Assembly (NCBI GenBank): GCA_036339975.1
Contig: JAYYZV010000049.1
Span: forward strand, 1 to 28,808
Direction: 5' to 3'
Length of the DNA: 28,808 nt
Source: UBA830 sp036339975
GTDB taxonomy: Bacteria; Pseudomonadota; Alphaproteobacteria; MPNO01; UBA830
Shown here: piece by piece, positions 25,120 to 28,808 of the stretch
Layout of the letters: every line of letters begins with the position of its first letter
How positions within the stretch are numbered: position 1 is the stretch's first letter
Notes under the pieces: generated by a model
Databases searched by the model: none
Seen by the model: only the letters and a program-made list of their open reading frames with translations
What the model was told of the DNA's origin: nothing
Position numbers and translations under genes: made by a program

Positions 25120-25517
25120 AGACTAGCCTGAGAGCGGGAATTGAGGGTCAACGTTCGTTTAATATTGATGAAGAGCGGACCATTTCGTTTATGGGTGACG
25201 ACCTTCGGGTGTACAGTACGCCCTATATGGTCCGTGACATCGAGGAGACATCCCGCCTCGTTGTCCAGGAGCACCTCGACCGGGGAGAGGAAACTGTTGG
25301 CGCGCATGTGTCAGTCGATCACTTAGGCGCGTCGCTGATTGGAATGACGGCAACGGTTTCCGTTAAAATTATCGAAGTTGACGGCCAGCGTGTGACGCTT
25401 GAGGCTCTGGTTCATGATGGCCACGACACGGTCGGAAAAGCTAAGCATGTCCGTTTTGTGATTGACAGGGATCGGCAGGCTGCGCGTCTCGAAAAGAAGC
25501 GGGCTCAGTTATCATAG
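25116..25517 (+). CDS. Hotdog-fold thioesterase of the FlK (fluoroacetyl-CoA thioesterase) family
   Basis: A 133-residue hotdog protein. T35, E43 and H69 fall at the same spacing (8 and 26 residues) as the catalytic T42, E50 and H76 of Streptomyces cattleya FlK. STPYMVRDIEE, TVGAHVSVDHLGAS and the strand VSVKIIEVDGQRVTLEALVHDG match that family. FlK protects against fluoroacetate by hydrolysing fluoroacetyl-CoA, but most relatives are general small acyl-CoA thioesterases. Specificity for a fluorinated compound is not claimed. It is translationally coupled to the acyl-CoA synthetase upstream. A CoA-recycling or safety-valve role is the likeliest reading. Confidence 0.85.
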   Translation: MKTSLRAGIEGQRSFNIDEERTISFMGDDLRVYSTPYMVRDIEETSRLVVQEHLDRGEETVGAHVSVDHLGASLIGMTATVSVKIIEVDGQRVTLEALVHDGHDTVGKAKHVRFVIDRDRQAARLEKKRAQLS

Positions 25518-25588
25518 AGAAAACAGTGGTTGAGACGCGGAAGCTCGGGGGTTTTCGACTGGTGTCGGGAACTATCAGTTCGACTGGA

Positions 25589-25610
25589 ACCTTGTCTCGA
25601 AAGACAGGGT
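25589..25610 (+). repeat. Nine-bp hairpin in the convergent gap after the thioesterase
   Basis: ACCTTGTCT (25589-25597) pairs with AGACAGGGT (25602-25610), with one G-U pair, around the tetraloop CGAA. It lies in the 189-base gap between the convergent thioesterase and repressor genes. No T-tract follows on the plus strand, so it may be a Rho-dependent end or an mRNA-protecting hairpin. I saw no gene in this gap; a smaller dyad, GGTCA/TGACC, lies near 25633-25649. Confidence 0.5.
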
Positions 25611-25706
25611 AAGTTGATCCGAAAATCATAAAGGTCAGATAGATTGACCAGAAACCTACTTTTGTGCCCTCAAATAATATTTGGGTTGGTCTCTACAAGC
25701 GAAGGT

Positions 25707-26318
25707 TCAGTCGCTTTGAACCCCGACTAACTCGTCAGGGCTGGCGGGGCGGGCGTGAAGTATTGGCGCGGCCCAGGCTAGTTCGACGTTTTCAATTTCA
25801 CGGGCGTTTGTGCTGTAAAGGTTAAAAAGGAACTGATTCCGGCCCTGTTTAAGCCGTTTGACGTATCTGGTGCCGTTATTTTCCAACTGAACGACACACA
25901 GTTTCCCGATGCACTCTGTCGGCACACCATCGTAATTGCGGGTGTAAAACAATAGCCAACCTTCGTCGATCGGTAGCATTGAATCCCCTATGACCTCTAT
26001 CGCTACCGTATCTCGCGGGTCCATCCCAGCCGGACAGCGCCCATATTTTTGGATTTCCACTGAGGAAAAGTCTCCTATCGAACGGACTTGTGAGCCGGCT
26101 CCGACTTGGCCCACGAGCGGGACTTTGGGAAATTCGTTAACGAGGTCCACGATCCCGACGTCGAGGATGCTGGCGATTTCACCTAAGCGCCGGAGATTCA
26201 CCGAAACCTTGCATGTTTCCCACTTGTGCAAGTGGCCGACTGAAGTGCCAAGTCGGGAGGCAAGTTGTTCCAGCGTCATGCGCCTTTTCTTACGCCAGTG
26301 TCGAATCTGACTACTCAT
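25707..26318 (-). CDS. XRE-family HTH repressor with S24 autoprotease domain (LexA/CI type)
   Basis: From the ATG at 26318 the protein has 203 residues. An XRE helix-turn-helix occupies residues 3-60 (MTLEQLASRLGTSVGHLHKWE). A linker holds the Ala74-Gly75 pair in VGAGS, the usual self-cleavage site. The S24 domain has S113 in GDSMLP and K154 in RYVKRL, the catalytic dyad. Such repressors are cleaved when RecA is activated by DNA damage, or sense other signals. The longer TTG start at 26360 would add a non-conserved 14-residue tail. No Shine-Dalgarno precedes the ATG, and a promoter just upstream would give an almost leaderless mRNA. It is divergent from the alpha/beta hydrolase gene, its most likely target. 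It is the only regulator in the window. Confidence 0.88.
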   Translation of the reverse strand: MSSQIRHWRKKRRMTLEQLASRLGTSVGHLHKWETCKVSVNLRRLGEIASILDVGIVDLVNEFPKVPLVGQVGAGSQVRSIGDFSSVEIQKYGRCPAGMDPRDTVAIEVIGDSMLPIDEGWLLFYTRNYDGVPTECIGKLCVVQLENNGTRYVKRLKQGRNQFLFNLYSTNAREIENVELAWAAPILHARPASPDELVGVQSD

Positions 26319-26332
26319 GATTTTCGTATTTT

Positions 26333-26360
26333 TGCATAAGATGGGAAAAGCAGCAGTCAA
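26333..26360 (-). promoter_or_regulatory. Candidate repressor promoter giving a near-leaderless transcript
   Basis: On the minus strand TTGACT (26360-26355) is followed after 16 bases by TATGCA (26338-26333). Transcription would start about eight bases before the repressor ATG, leaving no room for a ribosome-binding site. The -35 fits well and the -10 is weak. Confidence 0.33.
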
Positions 26361-26496
26361 AATTTACATCCGAATTATTGAATTAAAACCTTCCTTCATC
26401 ACGCTTGTAAGATGCATCGTGGTGTTTGTTTGGCTATAAAATAAGAATAAAAGAGCACCGGCTTCGCCGACAGGCAAACCAAACGGAGGCGTTTCA

Positions 26497-27606
26497 ATGT
26501 TCGATTTTTTCTTTCCTACCGAGGGTATGGGATCGCAGACCCTTAGGCTTGTCGCCGAGGCGGGCCAAGGCGGTGGGGACGCGTTTGAGATTGCGCGAGT
26601 TTGCCGGGAAATTGAAGCCGGAAATTTGGAAAGCTGGGAGACCGAATGGGTCAAAAAGGCGGAGGACACTGAGACGCGTGCTAGAGGTTGTCTTGCCGCG
26701 GGTCATGAACGTTCTGCGATGCAGTATTTCTTTGCCGCAAACCAGTATTGGAGGATGGCAGACGTCTTTCTTCGAATTGACCGTAATGATGATAAGGCCA
26801 AATACTTCGCCAAATCACAGGAAAACTTCCGTGCGGCTGCAGCACTGCACGATCCACCGATCGAAGTCATTCAGGTTCAGTGCGGAGATGAGATGTATGA
26901 CGGCTATTTTTGTCATCCGCGAAACCCAAACTCCGGAAAGTGGCCGGCTATCTTCTTCATCGGCGGCGCGGATGCCTTTGCCGAAGAGATTTATTTCTCC
27001 GGACGTGAGATGGTCGAAAGAGGTTATGCGATGCTGTTGGTGGATACGCCCGGCCGAGGGTCGTCGATGTATCTAAAAAACATTCCAACCCGCGCGGATT
27101 ATGAAGTGCCAGGAAGAGCCTGTTTTGACTACCTGTTCAGTCGTCCGGAAATAGACCCTGACCGCGTCGGTCTTATGGGGATTTCCATGGCAGGATATTA
27201 CGCTCCCCGTGTTGCTGCTTTTGAAGACCGCATCAAATGTTTGGTGTCATGGGCGGGGTGTTACTCAATCCTCGACAACCTATACGATTTCTACGATCAC
27301 CTGCAGCCCACAGTGCAACGGTTGCTTGGTGGCGTTAATCATGAAAAAGCTCGCGAGCAACTAAAATTGTTCACGATGGAAGGTATTGCAGGCAACATCA
27401 AAGTTCCGACGTTGATGACCCACGGCACTGCAGATAAGCTTATGGACGTGGAGGGTGCCAAGCGTCTCTTCGAAGAGATTGGAGCTGAGGATAAAACATT
27501 GATCCTTTATGACGACCCTAAAGTAGGCGGCACTGTGCATTGCTCTCACGATTGCTGGGTACATCAGGGCCCAATGATCTTTGATTGGATCGAGGGGCAT
27601 CTCTGA
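26497..27606 (+). CDS. Alpha/beta hydrolase with helical N-terminal domain (DHPON hydrolase / Ayg1 / FrsA-like)
   Basis: The 369-residue protein has about 120 mainly helical residues before an alpha/beta-hydrolase core. The nucleophile is S230 in LMGISMAGYYAPR, the acid probably D313 in THGTADKLM, and the base H348 or H351 in GGTVHCSHD. This layout resembles 2,6-dihydroxypseudooxynicotine hydrolase, which splits a C-C bond beside a pyridine ring, the fungal polyketide-shortening hydrolase Ayg1, and FrsA-like esterases. The reaction cannot be assigned, but C-C cleavage or ester hydrolysis fits. GGAGG ahead of the ATG is strong. An AT-rich region with TATAAA at 26435-26440 may hold its promoter. 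It is divergent from the LexA/CI-type repressor and ends at a clear terminator. Confidence 0.86.
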   Translation: MFDFFFPTEGMGSQTLRLVAEAGQGGGDAFEIARVCREIEAGNLESWETEWVKKAEDTETRARGCLAAGHERSAMQYFFAANQYWRMADVFLRIDRNDDKAKYFAKSQENFRAAAALHDPPIEVIQVQCGDEMYDGYFCHPRNPNSGKWPAIFFIGGADAFAEEIYFSGREMVERGYAMLLVDTPGRGSSMYLKNIPTRADYEVPGRACFDYLFSRPEIDPDRVGLMGISMAGYYAPRVAAFEDRIKCLVSWAGCYSILDNLYDFYDHLQPTVQRLLGGVNHEKAREQLKLFTMEGIAGNIKVPTLMTHGTADKLMDVEGAKRLFEEIGAEDKTLILYDDPKVGGTVHCSHDCWVHQGPMIFDWIEGHL

Positions 27607-27631
27607 TGGATGCGGATTTTCTAGGTGCCGA

Positions 27632-27657
27632 GGGCGGGTTTTACCCGCCCTTTTTTT
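27632..27657 (+). terminator. Intrinsic terminator after the alpha/beta hydrolase gene
   Basis: GGGCGGGT (27632-27639) and ACCCGCCC (27643-27650) form a perfect eight-bp GC-rich stem with loop TTT, followed by seven Ts (27651-27657). It lies 25 bases after the hydrolase stop. This is the clearest rho-independent terminator in the window. The minus strand lacks an equivalent T-tract, so it should act on plus-strand transcripts. Confidence 0.93.
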
Positions 27658-27718
27658 CGGTGTGTTACTGTCTATGTTTGGTTAATCGGTTCCCCATAAG
27701 GCAGATTGCTTATCCGAG

Positions 27719-28808
27719 TTAAGCGCGTTTGGTCGGCATCGGGCTGGTGTCTACCAGTTCGATTAGCCTCTTTGTGAGCCCTTCAAACAGTTCCGCTCTA
27801 ATACCTGCGTGCGCTGGATCGTTGAACAAATTGTCCATTTCATCAGGGTCCTTGTGAAGATCGTATAATTCGCCCCAATCTTCGTCCCTCGAAACCGTAA
27901 GGCGGTAACGGTTGGTGATAAAGGAGCGGATGCGTGGTGGCTTGTTGTAGCCAAAATAAACGCGTTGCTGCTCGTCCTCTACAACCACTGACCCCACCGC
28001 CTCAGGATCGTTGTTCCCAGTGATGGCGTTCAGGAGGCTTCTACCCTGGATCCCGTTGTAGGGCTCGATTTTCGCGCGCTCCAGAATGGTCTGGGCAATA
28101 TCGAGCGTGCTTGCCAGTGTATCCGTCTTGCGTTCTTCTGCGCCCGGTTCGGACCATATGAACGGTACCCGTGTAATTCCTTCAAAGTGAGCCGGACCTT
28201 TGAGCATAAGCCCGTGATCTCCGAGAAAGTCGCCGTGATCGGCAGTGAATATAACAATCGTATTGTCCGCCAGTCCGCTATCTTCGAGTTTCTGGAGAAT
28301 GTCGCCGACTGCGTCGTCGATCATGGCAATCATGCCACAGGTCAACGCTCGGGCTTCGAGGACCTCCCTTTCGTTTACGGCGAACCCGTTCTGCGAATTT
28401 GTCTGGGCCTCGCCGGACTCCCGTGCATCGCGTGCCCACTTGACGTGCGGCGGCGGATCGACATTTCCGTAATCAAAGCTGGCTGGTAGCTCCATCTCTT
28501 CGGGTTTGTACATGTCCCAGTATTTTCCGGGTGGAGTAAAGGGATGATGTGGGTCCGGAAACGATGCCATGAGGAAGAACGGCTTGTCGCTTCGATTGGC
28601 CGAATGGAGGTCCAGGTATTCAATGGTTTTTTTTCGAACATAGGAAGTTGGATAGAATTCTTCCGGAATCGACGTGCGAAAGGCCTGCGGGCAAATATAG
28701 TCGTGATCAAACTGCTTAGCGCGATCCCGTAGGTCGTCAGCATCTTCTCTTTGCTGTTTGAACCAGACGTAATATTGGCCGCCGACATGGTCGGAATGTT
28801 CCGTGCAG
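27719..28808 (-). CDS. Sulfatase family protein, C-terminal part (truncated by the window edge)
   Basis: The reading frame is open from its TAA at 27719 to the window edge, at least 362 residues, so the start and the N-terminal CxPSR formylglycine site lie outside. What is present is type I sulfatase sequence: FFLMASFPDPHHPFTPP, IVIFTADHGDFLGDHGLM (metal-binding Asp/His), KGPAHFEGITRVPFIW, and a C-terminal part with YDLHKDPDEMDNLFND, typical of arylsulfatase/choline-sulfatase-like proteins. It would hydrolyse a sulfate ester; the substrate is not evident. An internal ATG at 28570 is not the real start, because conserved sequence continues upstream. It converges with the alpha/beta hydrolase gene. 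Confidence 0.92.
   Translation of the reverse strand, partial: CTEHSDHVGGQYYVWFKQQREDADDLRDRAKQFDHDYICPQAFRTSIPEEFYPTSYVRKKTIEYLDLHSANRSDKPFFLMASFPDPHHPFTPPGKYWDMYKPEEMELPASFDYGNVDPPPHVKWARDARESGEAQTNSQNGFAVNEREVLEARALTCGMIAMIDDAVGDILQKLEDSGLADNTIVIFTADHGDFLGDHGLMLKGPAHFEGITRVPFIWSEPGAEERKTDTLASTLDIAQTILERAKIEPYNGIQGRSLLNAITGNNDPEAVGSVVVEDEQQRVYFGYNKPPRIRSFITNRYRLTVSRDEDWGELYDLHKDPDEMDNLFNDPAHAGIRAELFEGLTKRLIELVDTSPMPTKRA

Noticed and set aside
25116..25517. Dedicated fluoroacetate resistance
   Set aside because: Only the thioesterase family points that way; no fluoroacetate dehalogenase or fluoride exporter is seen.
1..28808. Prophage or transposon boundaries, suggested by the LexA/CI-type repressor
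   Set aside because: No integrase, transposase, phage structural gene, attachment repeat or tRNA was found in the window.

Overview
The window reads as an accessory catabolic region of a Pseudomonadota genome. A free-living, possibly marine or soil, alphaproteobacterium is my best guess. The guess rests on a tripartite TRAP transporter with a fused DctQM permease, CoxLMS-type molybdenum hydroxylases, CocE/NonD and fumarylacetoacetate-hydrolase (FAH) enzymes, moderate-to-high GC judged by eye, and many ATGA stop/start overlaps. I see no rRNA, tRNA, CRISPR array, transposase or integrase. Gene density is high and no gene-free stretch exceeds 300 bases.

Layout. (1) 105-569(-): small exported protein of unknown function. 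(2) 704-11215(+): a co-directional run of an FAD dehydrogenase (fumarate reductase/ketosteroid dehydrogenase/TcuA type), a two-subunit aconitase-superfamily hydro-lyase, a molybdenum hydroxylase set in the order large-medium-small-large, and a crotonase-family protein. (3) 11253-12200(-): NAD-dependent epimerase/dehydratase, divergent from a ThDP decarboxylase/synthase (12292-14055) and a three-histidine cupin resembling thiol dioxygenases. (4) 14661-15749(-): FMN-dependent alpha-hydroxy-acid dehydrogenase, divergent from the TRAP binding protein and DctQM permease (15887-18936), then an FAH-family hydrolase and a CocE/NonD hydrolase. (5) 21654-22031(-): DoxX-like membrane protein. (6) 22240-25517(+): DMT/EamA exporter, a Rid-family protein without the canonical arginine, an acyl-CoA synthetase and an FlK-like hotdog thioesterase. 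(7) 25707-26318(-): LexA/CI-type HTH-S24 repressor, divergent from an alpha/beta hydrolase with a helical N-terminal domain (26497-27606), which is followed by a clear intrinsic terminator. (8) 27719-28808(-): C-terminal part of a sulfatase that runs off the window.

How the genes may work together (inference): the TRAP system imports an organic, probably acidic, substrate. Molybdenum hydroxylation, flavin desaturation plus aconitase-type hydration, alpha-hydroxy-acid oxidation plus ThDP decarboxylation, C-C/ester hydrolysis and CoA activation/thioester hydrolysis would then break it down. I do not recognise this combination as a characterised pathway, and the substrate cannot be read from the sequence. 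The least ordinary DNA signal is a perfect 17-bp inverted repeat just inside the TRAP permease gene, next to a structured intergenic region. Other oddities are an exporter gene with no credible start and signs of a frameshift, a repressor that looks leaderless, and enzymes lacking hallmark residues.
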